Source of the DNA: Paracoccaceae bacterium
Lineage (GTDB): Bacteria; Pseudomonadota; Alphaproteobacteria; Rhodobacterales; Rhodobacteraceae
Length of the DNA: 32,297 nt
Reading direction: 5' to 3'
Assembly: GCA_009920775.1 (NCBI GenBank)
Contig: RFZI01000011.1
Span: forward strand, 1 to 32,297
The translations under genes and the position numbers were made by a program. Numbering within the stretch: position 1 is the first letter of the stretch; each line of letters begins with the position of its first letter. The notes under the pieces were generated by a model. That model did no database searches and was not told the DNA's origin. It worked only from the letters and a program-made list of their open reading frames with translations. Shown here one piece after another: positions 8,228 through 18,481 of the stretch.

Positions 8228-9034
8228 ATGCATCATAGCCGACAGGAAATATTGGAACTCGCAGATGGCGGGACGGGATATCCGACCGAAAGCCCGGGCT
8301 GGGCCGATTTCAGGGATGGCTATTCCGCGGCCGAAGCCGCCTTGTTTGAGCGGCGGGCGGCTCTCGAGTATCATCCGGTCTATGCCACGGGTGAACAGGT
8401 CAGCCTTGCTTTCTATCGTGCGAACCTGAGTCTTCGCGACGAATATTCCAAGCCGATCGCGCGGGCGTCCTATGCTGGACGGGCAGAAAAAGAACTTCTC
8501 GGGCGGGATCTGGATACGGTCGCGCTCAAACTTGGCATCGAAAACCTCAGAGCTCGGCCGGATATCCGGCTCGCGGTGCCGTCGTCTGCCCGATCCCTGG
8601 CGGACTCGCGCTGGCGGCAAGAGCTTGAAGCTGGTCTAGGCGCCAACCCTTATCTTGGCGAGCGGCTGATCCTCGAAATGGACGAACCGTCGGTCATGGA
8701 TCTTCACGAGGTCGTTGGGCGCTTTATGGCCGAAATGCAGGGGCATGGTGTTGCCTTCGCGCTAGGTCGTTTCGGCTCGGGGGCGACGAACTTCCAATAT
8801 CTGCGCCGCTTTCATTTCGATCTGGTGTCGATAGATCGCTCCTTTGTGAAGGGCATCGAGACCGATCCGGATAATCAGGTTGTTGTAGGCGCGCTTGTCT
8901 CCATCGCACAACAATTCGAGATGTTCACAGTCGCTCCTGACGTGGAAATCCCGCAAGAAGCCTCGAAATTGCTTGAGTTGGGTGTCGATTGCATGAGCGG
9001 CCAATTCTTTGGCCCGCCTCTTGCCAGACTGTGA
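8228..9034 (+). CDS. Degenerate EAL-domain protein (probably not a functional c-di-GMP phosphodiesterase)
   Basis: EAL-fold landmarks (GHGVAFALGRFGSGATNFQYLRRFHFDLVSIDRSFVKGI, GQFFGPPLA) with catalytic motifs substituted. Confidence 0.7.
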   Translation: MHHSRQEILELADGGTGYPTESPGWADFRDGYSAAEAALFERRAALEYHPVYATGEQVSLAFYRANLSLRDEYSKPIARASYAGRAEKELLGRDLDTVALKLGIENLRARPDIRLAVPSSARSLADSRWRQELEAGLGANPYLGERLILEMDEPSVMDLHEVVGRFMAEMQGHGVAFALGRFGSGATNFQYLRRFHFDLVSIDRSFVKGIETDPDNQVVVGALVSIAQQFEMFTVAPDVEIPQEASKLLELGVDCMSGQFFGPPLARL

Positions 9035-9189
9035 CCAAAACGCAATGCTGCAGGTGCGAAGGCGGGGGCGGGTCCATTCAGATTGCCCCGCAGCAGAAGA
9101 CTCCGTAAACAGGCTTCGATCGCGGGTTGGCCCCGTCTGGCATATCAAGACGCCCTCCCGCCTTGGCTTGGATAGGAGAGGATTTCCGC

Positions 9190-10365
9190 ATGACCAACGT
9201 CGTTATCGCCTCTGCGGCCCGCACCGCCGTGGGCAGCTTCACCGGCGCTTTTGCCAATACCCCCGCACATGAGCTTGGCGCTGCGGTTCTTGAGGCCGTG
9301 GTTGCCCGCGCCGGCATCGAAAAGGCCGAAGTCAGCGAGACAATCCTCGGTCAGGTGCTGACCGCCGGTCAGGGCCAGAATCCGGCCCGCCAGGCGCATA
9401 TTCGCGCCGGCCTTCCCATCGAAAGCGCCGCCTGGGGCATCAATCAGGTTTGTGGTTCTGGCCTTCGCGCCGTGGCTCTCGCCGCCCAGCATATCCAGCT
9501 TGGCGATGCCTCGATCGTCGCTGCGGGCGGCCAAGAGAATATGTCGCTCTCGACCCACTGCGCCCACCTGCGCGCGGGTGTGAAGATGGGCGATGTGAGC
9601 TACATCGACACGATGATCCGCGATGGCCTTTGGGATGCTTTCAACGGTTATCACATGGGTCAGACCGCCGAGAACGTTGCCAACCAGTGGCAGATCAGCC
9701 GCGATATGCAGGACGAATTTGCCGTGGCCAGCCAAAACAAGGCCGAAGCCGCGCAGAAGGCCGGACGTTTCGTGGATGAGATCGCGGCCTTCACGGTCAA
9801 GACCCGCAAGGGCGATATCGTGGTCGATGCCGACGAGTATATCCGCCACGGCGCGACGCTCGACGCGATGCAAAAGCTCCGCCCTGCCTTCGTCAAGGAT
9901 GGCTCGGTAACCGCCGCCAACGCCTCGGGCATCAACGACGGCGCTGCTGCGGCCCTGATGATGACCGACAAGGAAGCCGAGCGCCGCGGCATCGAACCGC
10001 TCGCCCGCATCGTTTCCTACGCGACCGCTGGCCTCGATCCGGCGATCATGGGGGTCGGTCCGGTCATGGCCTCGCGCAAGGCGCTTGAGAAGGCGGGCTG
10101 GAAGGCGAGCGATCTCGATCTCGTCGAGGCTAACGAAGCCTTTGCCGCGCAGGCTTGCGCCGTGAACAAGGACATGGGCTGGGATCCGGCCATCGTAAAC
10201 GTAAACGGCGGCGCCATCGCCATCGGCCACCCGATCGGAGCCTCGGGCGCGCGCATCCTCAACACCCTTCTGTTCGAGATGAAGCGCCGCGGCGCCAAGC
10301 GTGGCCTTGCCACCCTTTGTATCGGCGGCGGCATGGGTGTTGCCATGTGCCTCGAGCGCCCGTAA
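9190..10365 (+). CDS. phaA: Acetyl-CoA C-acetyltransferase
   Basis: Thiolase motifs: [46 protein letters not shown]; followed by phaB. Confidence 0.93.
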   Translation: MTNVVIASAARTAVGSFTGAFANTPAHELGAAVLEAVVARAGIEKAEVSETILGQVLTAGQGQNPARQAHIRAGLPIESAAWGINQVCGSGLRAVALAAQHIQLGDASIVAAGGQENMSLSTHCAHLRAGVKMGDVSYIDTMIRDGLWDAFNGYHMGQTAENVANQWQISRDMQDEFAVASQNKAEAAQKAGRFVDEIAAFTVKTRKGDIVVDADEYIRHGATLDAMQKLRPAFVKDGSVTAANASGINDGAAAALMMTDKEAERRGIEPLARIVSYATAGLDPAIMGVGPVMASRKALEKAGWKASDLDLVEANEAFAAQACAVNKDMGWDPAIVNVNGGAIAIGHPIGASGARILNTLLFEMKRRGAKRGLATLCIGGGMGVAMCLERP

Positions 10366-10469
10366 GCGCCACAACCGACAGATTTATGCGGCAGCGCAGC
10401 GTAATTTTATTGCGCTGTGATGTTTGCCAAGATAATTAGATTGCGCAGAGAATTTGAAGGAGAATCGAT

Positions 10470-11195
10470 ATGTCTCGCGTTGCATTGGTTACTGGGGGAT
10501 CGCGGGGCATCGGTGCCGCTATCTCGATCGCTCTCAAGAATGCCGGCTACACCGTTGCTGCCAACTATGCCGGCAATGATGAAGCCGCTGCCGCCTTCAC
10601 CGCGGAAACAGACATCAAGACCTACAAATGGTCTGTCGCCGATTACGATGCCTGCGCCGCCGGCATCGCCAAGGTCGAGGCGGATCTCGGGCCGGTCGAA
10701 ATCCTCGTGAACAACGCCGGGATCACCCGCGATGCGATGTTCCACAAGATGACCCCTCAACAGTGGAAAGAGGTCATCGACACCAACCTCTCGGGCGTTT
10801 TCAACATGACCCACCCGATCTGGTCGGGGATGCGCGACCGCAAGTTTGGCCGCGTGATCAACATCTCGTCGATCAACGGCCAGAAGGGGCAGGCGGGGCA
10901 AGCCAACTATTCCGCCGCCAAGGCTGGCGATCTGGGCATGACCAAGGCGCTCGCGCAAGAGGGCGCGCGGGCCGGCATCACAGTTAACGCCATCTGCCCG
11001 GGCTATATCGGTACCGAAATGGTCCGCGCCATTGACGAGAAAGTGCTGAACGAGCGGATCATTCCGCAGATCCCGGTCGGCCGCCTTGGCGAGCCGGAAG
11101 AGATCGCGCGGATCGTGGCTTTCCTCGCTTCGGACGATGCGGGCTTTATCACCGGCTCGACGATTTCCGCGAACGGCGGTCAGTTCTTCGTCTAA
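10470..11195 (+). CDS. phaB: Acetoacetyl-CoA reductase
   Basis: SDR with VTGGSRGIGAAIS, NNAGITRDAMFHKM, INISSINGQKGQAGQANYSAAKAG, CPGYIGTEMV. Confidence 0.93.
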   Translation: MSRVALVTGGSRGIGAAISIALKNAGYTVAANYAGNDEAAAAFTAETDIKTYKWSVADYDACAAGIAKVEADLGPVEILVNNAGITRDAMFHKMTPQQWKEVIDTNLSGVFNMTHPIWSGMRDRKFGRVINISSINGQKGQAGQANYSAAKAGDLGMTKALAQEGARAGITVNAICPGYIGTEMVRAIDEKVLNERIIPQIPVGRLGEPEEIARIVAFLASDDAGFITGSTISANGGQFFV

Positions 11196-11224
11196 GGGCG
11201 ATTGCAGGCTTCTCAAACACCGCT

Positions 11225-11253
11225 AAAAGGGTCGGGCTTTCCCGGCCCTTTTT
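11225..11253 (+). terminator. Rho-independent terminator after phaB
   Basis: AAAAGGGTCGGG-CTTT-CCCGGCCCTTTTT hairpin with T-tract. Confidence 0.8.
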
Positions 11254-11265
11254 CTTGGAGGCCCC

Positions 11266-11977
11266 ATGCCCCGTTCCCGAGCGACCCTGATCGGCTTTGC
11301 CGCGGTGATCCTGTGGTCGATGCTGGCCGTCCTGACGGTCGGGACGGCGCCCGTGCCGCCGCTTCTGCTCAATGCGATCTGCTTCGGGATCGGTGGAGCG
11401 GTGGGGATTGTCTGGTTGATGCTTAGCGGCGAGATCGGCTCGCTTCGGCAAGTGCCGCTCAAGGTCTATGTGATCGGGACGGCGGGCCTTTTCGGTTATC
11501 ATTTCTTCTATTTCTCGGCACTCAGGATGGCGCCTGCCGCCGAGGCTGGGCTCATCGCGGCCACGATCCTTTTGGGCGGGCGCGAGGGGTCGGTCGATGG
11601 TGCGATGGCGGGCTATGCCCTCGCGCTCGTCTGCGCTTTCACATGGTCGGGCTATTCGATCATTTCCCGCAGTTTCGGCGCAGTGCCGACGGGATCGGTC
11701 GCCGTCTTCTGCCTCGCGACCGCCGTGCTCTCGGCGGTGGCACATTTGCAGTTTGAAACAGCCCTTTGGCCCGCAGGGGCGCTCGGCTGGCTCTCGGTCA
11801 TCGGCCTAGGTCTCGGGCCGGTGGGCCTTGCCTTTTATGTCTGGGATATCGGCGTCAAAAAAGGCGACATCCAGCTTCTGGGTGTCGCCTCTTATGCAGC
11901 GCCGGTGCTATCGACGCTGATTCTCGTTCTGGCCGGGGTCGCCGCCCCGAGCTGGAGCCTTCTCGCCGCCGCAGTCT
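11266..11977 (+). pseudogene. EamA/DMT-family permease with internal gap and missing C-terminus
   Basis: GYHFFYFSALRMAPAAEAGLIAA... then abrupt TILLGGREGSV; second EamA repeat LVCAFTWSGYSIISR; the ORF then runs into antisense DUF465 sequence (VFRPRGGRFPL*). Confidence 0.75.
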
Positions 11978-12142
11978 TTAGGCCGAGAGGCGGGCGATTT
12001 CCTCTTTGATCTGAAGCTTCTGCTTCTTCAGCTTGGCAATCTCAAGGTCATCCGACGAGAGGGTGCGCTGGGCCGCTTCTACCGCATCCGAGAGAGTTTG
12101 GTGCTTCTTCTTCAGTTCATTCAGATGCGAACTCATGGTCAT
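11978..12142 (-). CDS. YdcH/DUF465-family small coiled-coil protein (54 aa)
   Basis: Reverse-strand translation MTMSSHLNELKKKHQTLSDAVEAAQRTLSSDDLEIAKLKKQKLQIKEEIARLSA*; not in ORF track. Confidence 0.8.
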   Translation of the reverse strand: MTMSSHLNELKKKHQTLSDAVEAAQRTLSSDDLEIAKLKKQKLQIKEEIARLSA

Positions 12143-12261
12143 GGAGGTCTCCTCTCTCGGGTTGATTTGGTCTCAGTCGAGCACAACTTTTCCCGTCTGT
12201 CACGCGGCGCGTGGGCGTTTGGCGGGAACCAGCAGTCTCGAGCCCAATCCTGAACGGCAGG

Positions 12262-13017
12262 TTAATGCCGGAGAGGGAGAGGCTTGCCATCCCGCAGGAT
12301 TGCCCGCGCCTCGGCGGTATAGTCGTCTCTATCTTCGACATGGGTATGCCCATCGTGGAGCACAAGAGGTGCCGAAAGATGAAAAGCGGCGCGTCCACCT
12401 TTGCGCGCCTGCAAGAGGAATAGCTTTGGCGCGCGGCCCGGGCGTGGGGCGAGCGGCCGCACGACGATCGACCCGAGCCGTCCTTCGCAGGCGGCGAGCA
12501 CCTCGGGCAAACGTTCGATTCTTTGCACAAGGGTCAGCGTGCCTTTCGGACGCAGCCGCCGCGCGGCAACATCAATCCATTGCGTCATCGGGGTGTCGCC
12601 GCCGAGAGCCGTGTCCCGACCGTGATCCGCCGAGGCGGTGGACGCCGAGCGATCAAAATATGGCGGATTCATCAGAATGTGGTGCCACAGGCGCTGGCGG
12701 AGCTCGGAGGGCAGGTTCCTTAGGTCAGCCTCAATCACTTCGAGAGGAACATCGTTTTCTTTGGAATTCTGACGGGCCAGCGCGGCATAGTCGCGCTGCA
12801 GTTCGATCCCCACAAGGGCCAACCCCTCGACGCGCACCCCTAGGCAAAGGATCGCGGCGCCTGCCCCGCATCCAAGCTCGAGAACCTCTTGCCCGCTCTC
12901 TGCCGGAACGGCCGCAGCCAGAAGCACCGGATCGACCCCCGCGCGATAGCCTTCGCGCGGCTGCCAAAGACGAATCCTGCCGCCCAAAAACTCGTCGCAG
13001 GTGAGTTCATCTGTCAC
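12262..13017 (-). CDS. SAM-dependent methyltransferase, TrmN6/YfiC-like
   Basis: GYRAGVDPVLLAAAV, LELGCGAGAAILCLG, ILMNPPYFD (NPPY); GTG start overlapping upstream TGA. Confidence 0.85.
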   Translation of the reverse strand: MTDELTCDEFLGGRIRLWQPREGYRAGVDPVLLAAAVPAESGQEVLELGCGAGAAILCLGVRVEGLALVGIELQRDYAALARQNSKENDVPLEVIEADLRNLPSELRQRLWHHILMNPPYFDRSASTASADHGRDTALGGDTPMTQWIDVAARRLRPKGTLTLVQRIERLPEVLAACEGRLGSIVVRPLAPRPGRAPKLFLLQARKGGRAAFHLSAPLVLHDGHTHVEDRDDYTAEARAILRDGKPLPLRH

Positions 13018-13229
13018 GAAAGCCCCGTAAAACCGTTGTCTGACAGGACCACTCGAGCCTCCTCAAGGTCGGCATCCAGAACCATCAGCCGCCTTGGAAA
13101 GATTCCGATGCTTCCTTCAAGGACGCTCATGTTTACGTCCATTTCAAAGCAGTCTATATCCTCGCCGTCCAGAAGGGCCTTGGCGAAAGCGATGTCTGTC
13201 GGGTTGTTGCTGCGCAGAAGTTCCTTCAT
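13014..13229 (-). CDS. DUF2007-family protein
   Basis: MKELLRSNNPTDIAFAKALLDGEDIDCFEMDVNMSVLEGSIGIFPRRLMVLDADLEEARVVLSDNGF. Confidence 0.75.
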   Translation of the reverse strand: MKELLRSNNPTDIAFAKALLDGEDIDCFEMDVNMSVLEGSIGIFPRRLMVLDADLEEARVVLSDNGFTGLS

Positions 13230-13284
13230 GGTCAAAGACCTATGTGGTTGCCCCCCTGTTGTCTATCACGCTGACGGAGAAGTT

Positions 13285-14283
13285 ATGAGCCTGGATATCG
13301 CTGCGACCAAACCTCACGAGCGCCTGGCGGAGGCGCTGGCCGAGGATTTGGCGCGTGTGAACGCGATGATCCGCGCGCGCATGGCGTCCGAGAACACGCC
13401 GCGCATTCCCGAAGTAACGGCGCATCTGATCGAGGCCGGCGGCAAGCGCCTGCGCCCGATGCTGACCCTCGCCGCCGCGCGGATGTGCGGCTATGACGGG
13501 CCATTCCATATCCATCTGGCCGCGACGGTCGAATTCATCCACACCGCCACGCTTCTGCACGACGATGTGGTGGACGAAAGCACCCAGCGCCGCGGCCGAC
13601 CGACCGCCAACCTCTTGTGGGACAATACTTCGAGCGTTCTCGTGGGCGATTATCTCTTTGCCCGTTCGTTCCAGCTCATGGTCGAAACCGGCTCGCTTCG
13701 CGTGCTCGACATTCTCGCCAACGCGGCTGCGACGATTGCCGAGGGCGAAGTTCTTCAGCTGACCGCCGCGCGCAATTTGGCCACCACGGAAGAAACCTAT
13801 CTCAAGGTCGTTCGCGGCAAGACCGCGGCGCTTTTCTCGGCGGCAACCGAGGTGGGCGGCGTGATTGCCGGTATGGACGATGATGCTGTCGGCGCCCTCT
13901 TTGCCTATGGCGACGCGTTGGGCGTGGCCTTCCAGATCGTCGACGATGTGCTCGACTACGGCGGCACCTCCGCTATCGGCAAAAATATCGGCGACGATTT
14001 CCGCGAGCGGAAATTGACGCTTCCGGTGATTAAGGCGGTTGCCAAGGCCGATGCCGAGGAGCGTGCCTTCTGGGTTCGCACGATCGAGAAGGGCCAGCAG
14101 GGCGACGGCGATCTGGAAATGGCGCTTGCCATCCTTGCCCGTCACGGCGCGGTCGAGGCGGCGCGGCAAGAGGCGATTGCCTGGGTCGGCAAGGCCAAGG
14201 CCGAGATGGCCCAGCTGCCCGAACATCCGCTGCGCGATATGTTGGTCGATCTGGCCGACTATGTCGTGGCGCGGATCAACTGA
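13285..14283 (+). CDS. Polyprenyl (octa/decaprenyl) diphosphate synthase
   Basis: GGKRLRPMLTLAAA, LLHDDVVDE (DDxxD), GDYLFARSF, FQIVDDVLDY, GKNIGDDFRERKLTLPVI. Confidence 0.92.
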   Translation: MSLDIAATKPHERLAEALAEDLARVNAMIRARMASENTPRIPEVTAHLIEAGGKRLRPMLTLAAARMCGYDGPFHIHLAATVEFIHTATLLHDDVVDESTQRRGRPTANLLWDNTSSVLVGDYLFARSFQLMVETGSLRVLDILANAAATIAEGEVLQLTAARNLATTEETYLKVVRGKTAALFSAATEVGGVIAGMDDDAVGALFAYGDALGVAFQIVDDVLDYGGTSAIGKNIGDDFRERKLTLPVIKAVAKADAEERAFWVRTIEKGQQGDGDLEMALAILARHGAVEAARQEAIAWVGKAKAEMAQLPEHPLRDMLVDLADYVVARIN

Positions 14284-15121
14284 CCGAGCCCACGGAAACC
14301 CACCAGTCTGGATGAACGCGCCGGATCGCTGCGGCGGCGGCCTCGGCGAGCTCGGCGCTTGCGAAGAGGCCAAAGCAGGTGCTTCCCGAGCCCGACATAC
14401 GCGCAAGGGCGCAGTCGGGTTGCGCTTCGATCGCTGATTTGACCTCGCTGATCGGCGCGAAATCTGAAGCCGCCTGTTCAAGATCGTTGCGTGTGAGCCT
14501 GAGCCAGACGGCAAACTCGGCCAAATCGGCAAAGCCTGCGGGCATCTCGGGCATCGGCGGGTTTTCGATGCCGCCACGGGATGCGAGGGCCGCAAAGATC
14601 GCGCCAGTGGGGGTTTCCACTCTGGGATTGACGAGGAGCATGGTAAAGGCCGGCAGGGCTGGCGCGGGCCTCAAGACCTCACCAATCCCACGCATCACCA
14701 TCGCCTTGGGCGCAGCAAGGCAGACCGGAACATCGGCACCCAGAGCCGCGGCCTTGTCGGCGGTTGGCAGGGGCAGGCCCCAAAGAACGGAGAGGCCCCG
14801 AAGCGTTGCCGCGGCATCGGCCGAGCCGCCACCGATGCCGGCACCATGCGGCAAGTGCTTTTCAAGCGTGATACGCGCGCCCTTGCCGGTGCCAAGAAGC
14901 TGCGCCGCCCGAAGGCAGAGGTTGCGCCCATCGGTCGGGACGCCCTCGGCCAGAGGGCCGCGGACCTCGAGGCTCAGGGTGTCGGCGGGCACAAACCTGA
15001 GGCGATCCCCCACATCGGGAAAGACCACGAGGCTATCAAGCAGGTGATACCCGTCCGCGCGGCGGCCGGTGACGTGAAGCGTCAGGTTGACCTTGGCCGG
15101 AGCAAAGGCCTCAACGCTCAT
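14276..15121 (-). CDS. ispE: 4-diphosphocytidyl-2-C-methyl-D-erythritol kinase
   Basis: APAKVNLTLHVTGRRADGYHLLDSLV, LPHGAGIGGGSADAAATLRGL, MSGSGSTCFGLF. The 805-aa ORF 14276..16693 is this gene joined to the TPR gene upstream. Confidence 0.92.
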   Translation of the reverse strand: MSVEAFAPAKVNLTLHVTGRRADGYHLLDSLVVFPDVGDRLRFVPADTLSLEVRGPLAEGVPTDGRNLCLRAAQLLGTGKGARITLEKHLPHGAGIGGGSADAAATLRGLSVLWGLPLPTADKAAALGADVPVCLAAPKAMVMRGIGEVLRPAPALPAFTMLLVNPRVETPTGAIFAALASRGGIENPPMPEMPAGFADLAEFAVWLRLTRNDLEQAASDFAPISEVKSAIEAQPDCALARMSGSGSTCFGLFASAELAEAAAAAIRRVHPDWWVSVGSVS

Positions 15122-16693
15122 CACGCGGCACCGTAACCGCGCCTCGGCTTCGCGCCCTACAGCCCAGAGAACATCGCCCAAGTGATCGCTGATGATCGGA
15201 TCAAGCGGCTCAAGTTCGGCCGCTCGAACCATATGGACGATCGCCTCATCATAGCGGCCAAGCCGGTAAAGCACCCAAGCGAGGCTATCCACGATGGCGC
15301 CACTGTCGGGTTGAGCCTCGACCGCCCGCGCGATCATGTCGAGCGCCTCGTCAAGTTTTTCGCGCCTTTCAACGAGCGAATAACCTAGATAGTTGAGGAT
15401 CGAAGGATGCCCCGGCTGAAGCTCGAGAGCGGCGCGGAAGTCGGCCTCGGCATCAGCCCAGTTGCCCATCCGCTCGGACGTGATCCCGCGCGTATAGAGG
15501 ACAATCCAGCGAGAAGGATCACTCGGCCCATAGGTCGCCAAAGCACGGGTATAGGCAGCGTTGGCAGCCGCCCAGTCGCTGTTTCGTCGCAGCATATCCC
15601 CGAGGGATGCGAGCGCGTCCGGCATTTCACCGCTATTGCGGATCAGCGCGTTCAATACTTCGATTGCCGTATCGGTTCGGCCCGCGCTATCGAGGGCGGC
15701 TGCTCGTCCCAGCTCGGCTTTGAAATAGATCGGGTCATCTCGGGCAATCTTTGCGTAGGTCTCATTCGCCTGATCAAAGCGGCCGAGCGCCTCGAGAAGT
15801 CGGGCCGAAAGGATGATGGCTTCGCTGTGGGTCGGATTAAGGGCTTCAGCTGCACGCGAGTAGAGAAGGGTATAGTCATCGTCAGCATCCCCTTCGATGG
15901 CCGCAGCCACCGAGAAGAACACTTCCGCCATTCCTTCGACAGGCCCAGAAACAAATTCGAAACGCAGCACCTCGCCCGATCTCAGCCGGGCGATCTTGTC
16001 GAGGAAGACGGGATCCCCGGCAGAACCGGAAAAATCCTCGAGAAGCGAAATGGCCGCATCATTCTTGCCGAGTTGGCTAAATATCTCGGCCCGCGCGAGC
16101 GCTGCGCGGTGTGTCCGCTGCATCCCTTGTTCGGGCGGGAGGGAGAGGATCGCATCGGCGCCCTCAAAGTCTCCAACAGAGGCAAGAGCGAGCGCCTTGT
16201 GATAGAGACCGAAGGCGCGAAGCCCAGGGGAATCGATCACTTCGTCAAAACTTTGTACCGCGCGGGTCATGCGTCCGCGCCCGACGAACGACCAGGCCTG
16301 TGCCAGCCCATCGACCAGTGGCCCGACGCTTTGGCCCTGCTCAAGCAAAACGAATATCCGCTGCCAGTTTCCGGTATGGGCGGCGTGAACCATCGCGATG
16401 AAATTGGCGGTCTGGCTGTCGATTCCGATCGCGATCATTCGGTCGGCCAGGCCGTAGGCCTGATCGAACTCGCCCAGGGCAAAATGGGCGCGGAGCGCTT
16501 CTTCAAGCAGAACGGGATTCTGCGGATCGTCTATCAGGGCGCGATCAAGATAGGCCGCCGAGAGGGCGAAATCGTAGTCCATGATTGCCATGCGCGCCGC
16601 CAGATAGGCGCCTGCGTCGGGCTCGGCATAGGCCGGGCCCGAGGCCGCTACGGCCAAGGCCGAGGTGGCAAAAAAACTGCGGATACTCTTCAC
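15122..16693 (-). pseudogene. Exported tetratricopeptide-repeat protein, C-terminus lost at junction with ispE
   Basis: Signal peptide MKSIRSFFATSALAVAASGPAYA; TPRs (LGYSLVERREKLDEALDMIARAVEAQPDSGAIVDSLAWVLYRLGRYDEAIVHMVRAAELEPLDP); ends GDVLWAVGREAEAR then reads straight into ispE. Confidence 0.8.
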
Positions 16694-16789
16694 GTCAAAC
16701 CAGTCTTTCGTTGGCGGGAAATCGCAGGGCCACCCTAGAGAACCGCGCCCCCAGCCGCAATCGCAGGCAGGTCACGAGGGCGTGCAAAA

Positions 16790-16815
16790 ATGAAAAAGGG
16801 GGCCGAAGCCCCCCT
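16790..16815 (-). terminator. Intrinsic terminator with UUCG tetraloop after ETF-QO
   Basis: On minus strand GGGGGC-TTCG-GCCCCC-TTTTTCATTTTTG. Confidence 0.8.
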
Positions 16816-16828
16816 GATCTGATCCCGA

Positions 16829-18481
16829 TCACATATTGGGATAATTCGGACCGTCGCCGCCCTGAGGCGTCGTCCAGTTGATATTCTGGCTGGGATCCTT
16901 GATGTCGCAGGTCTTGCAGTGCACGCAGTTCTGGAAGTTGATGACAAAGCGCGCGTCCTTGCCCTCTTCCTCGATCACCTCATAGACGCCGGCCGGGCAA
17001 TAACGCTGGGCGGGCTCGGCGTATTTCGGCAGGTTGACCGAAATCGGGATCGAGGAATCCTTGAGCCGCAGGTGACAGGGCTGGCTTTCCTCGTGGTTGG
17101 TCATCGAGAAGCTGACGTTGGTCAGCCGGTCAAAGCTCAGCTTGCCATCGGGCTTGGGATAGTCGATCGGCTTGTGCTTCGATGCCTCTTCGGTCGCCGC
17201 GGCGTCGGATTTGCCGTGGCGCAGGGTGCCGAGGAGCGAGAGGCCAAAAAGATTGTTCGTCCACATATCGAAGCCGCCGACGGCAAGCGAGGTCAGAAGG
17301 CCATACTTCGACCAGAGCGGTTTGACGTTGCGGACGCGCTTGAGGTCTTTGCCCACGGGGCCAGCCTTGAGCGCAGCATCGTATTCCATCAGCGTATCGC
17401 CGCCACGGCCCGCCTTGATCGCGGCATGGGCGGCTTCGGCCGCCTCGATGCCGGAATGCATGGCGTTGTGGTTGCCCTTGATGCGCGGCACGTTCACAAG
17501 GCCCGCGGAGCAACCCAGAAGGCAACCACCGGGGAAGGCCGTTTGCGGGATCGACTGCCAGCCGCCCTCGCTGATCGCGCGGGCGCCATAGGCCACGCGC
17601 TTGCCGCCCTTCAGAAGCTCGGCCACCATCGGGTGATGCTTGAACCGCTGGAATTCCATATAGGGGAAGAGATAGGGGTTGGCATAGTTCAGGTGGACGA
17701 CGAAGCCCACATAAACCTGATTGTTTTTAATGTGATAGATGAACGACCCGCCGCCGGCGTTCGAGCCGAGGGGCCATCCCATCGTATGGGTCACGGTGCC
17801 CTCGCGGTGCTTGGCGGGGTCGATCTCCCAGATCTCTTTCATGCCAAGGCCAAACTTCTGTGAACACTGACCCTTGGAGAGATTGTATTTCGCCATCACC
17901 TCTTTCGAGAGGCTGCCGCGCACGCCTTCGGAGAGGAAGACATATTTGCCGCGCAGCTCCATGCCGGGCTCGTAGTTCGGCCCCATGCTGCCATCGGCTT
18001 CCTTGCCGAACTCGCCCGCGACCACGCCGACAACCTCGCCGTTCTCGCCATAGACCAGCTCCGAGCAAGCCATGCCCGGGAAGATCTCGACGCCCATCGC
18101 CTCGGCCTGTTCCGCCATCCAGCGGGTGACATTGGCCATCGAGACGATGTAGTTGCCGTGATTGTTCATCAGGGGCGGCATCGCGAAATTCGGGATGCGG
18201 ATCGAGCCCTCGGCGCCGAGCATGTAGAAATTGTCTTCCTTCACCTCGGTCTTGATCGGGGCGCCTTTTTCCTTCCAGTCCGGCATGAGCCGATCAAGGC
18301 CGGCAGTATCGAGAACCGCGCCCGAGAGGATATGAGCGCCAACCTCGGATCCCTTTTCGAGGACGACCACGTTGAGATCGGCGTCAAGCTGCTTGAGCCG
18401 GATCGCAGCCGAAAGGCCCGCAGGGCCGGCGCCTACGATGACAACGTCATAATCCATAGCTTCGCGTTCGATTTCGGCCAT
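16829..18481 (-). CDS. Electron transfer flavoprotein-ubiquinone oxidoreductase
   Basis: FAD motif VVIVGAGPAGLSAAIRL; C-terminal [4Fe-4S] motif RYCPAGVYEV...NCVHCKTCDIKDPSQNINWTTPQGGDGPNYPNM. Confidence 0.95.
   Translation of the reverse strand: MAEIEREAMDYDVVIVGAGPAGLSAAIRLKQLDADLNVVVLEKGSEVGAHILSGAVLDTAGLDRLMPDWKEKGAPIKTEVKEDNFYMLGAEGSIRIPNFAMPPLMNNHGNYIVSMANVTRWMAEQAEAMGVEIFPGMACSELVYGENGEVVGVVAGEFGKEADGSMGPNYEPGMELRGKYVFLSEGVRGSLSKEVMAKYNLSKGQCSQKFGLGMKEIWEIDPAKHREGTVTHTMGWPLGSNAGGGSFIYHIKNNQVYVGFVVHLNYANPYLFPYMEFQRFKHHPMVAELLKGGKRVAYGARAISEGGWQSIPQTAFPGGCLLGCSAGLVNVPRIKGNHNAMHSGIEAAEAAHAAIKAGRGGDTLMEYDAALKAGPVGKDLKRVRNVKPLWSKYGLLTSLAVGGFDMWTNNLFGLSLLGTLRHGKSDAAATEEASKHKPIDYPKPDGKLSFDRLTNVSFSMTNHEESQPCHLRLKDSSIPISVNLPKYAEPAQRYCPAGVYEVIEEEGKDARFVINFQNCVHCKTCDIKDPSQNINWTTPQGGDGPNYPNM

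Noticed and set aside
10366-10469. PhaR-type regulatory site or terminator between phaA and phaB
   Set aside because: A CAGCGCA...TGCGCTG inverted repeat exists, but it does not match a motif I can state confidently and has no clean T-tract.
14276-16693. Novel TPR-IspE bifunctional protein
   Set aside because: A TGATG stop/start overlap sits at the junction and the last TPR is truncated, which is better explained by a deletion or misjoin than an evolved fusion.
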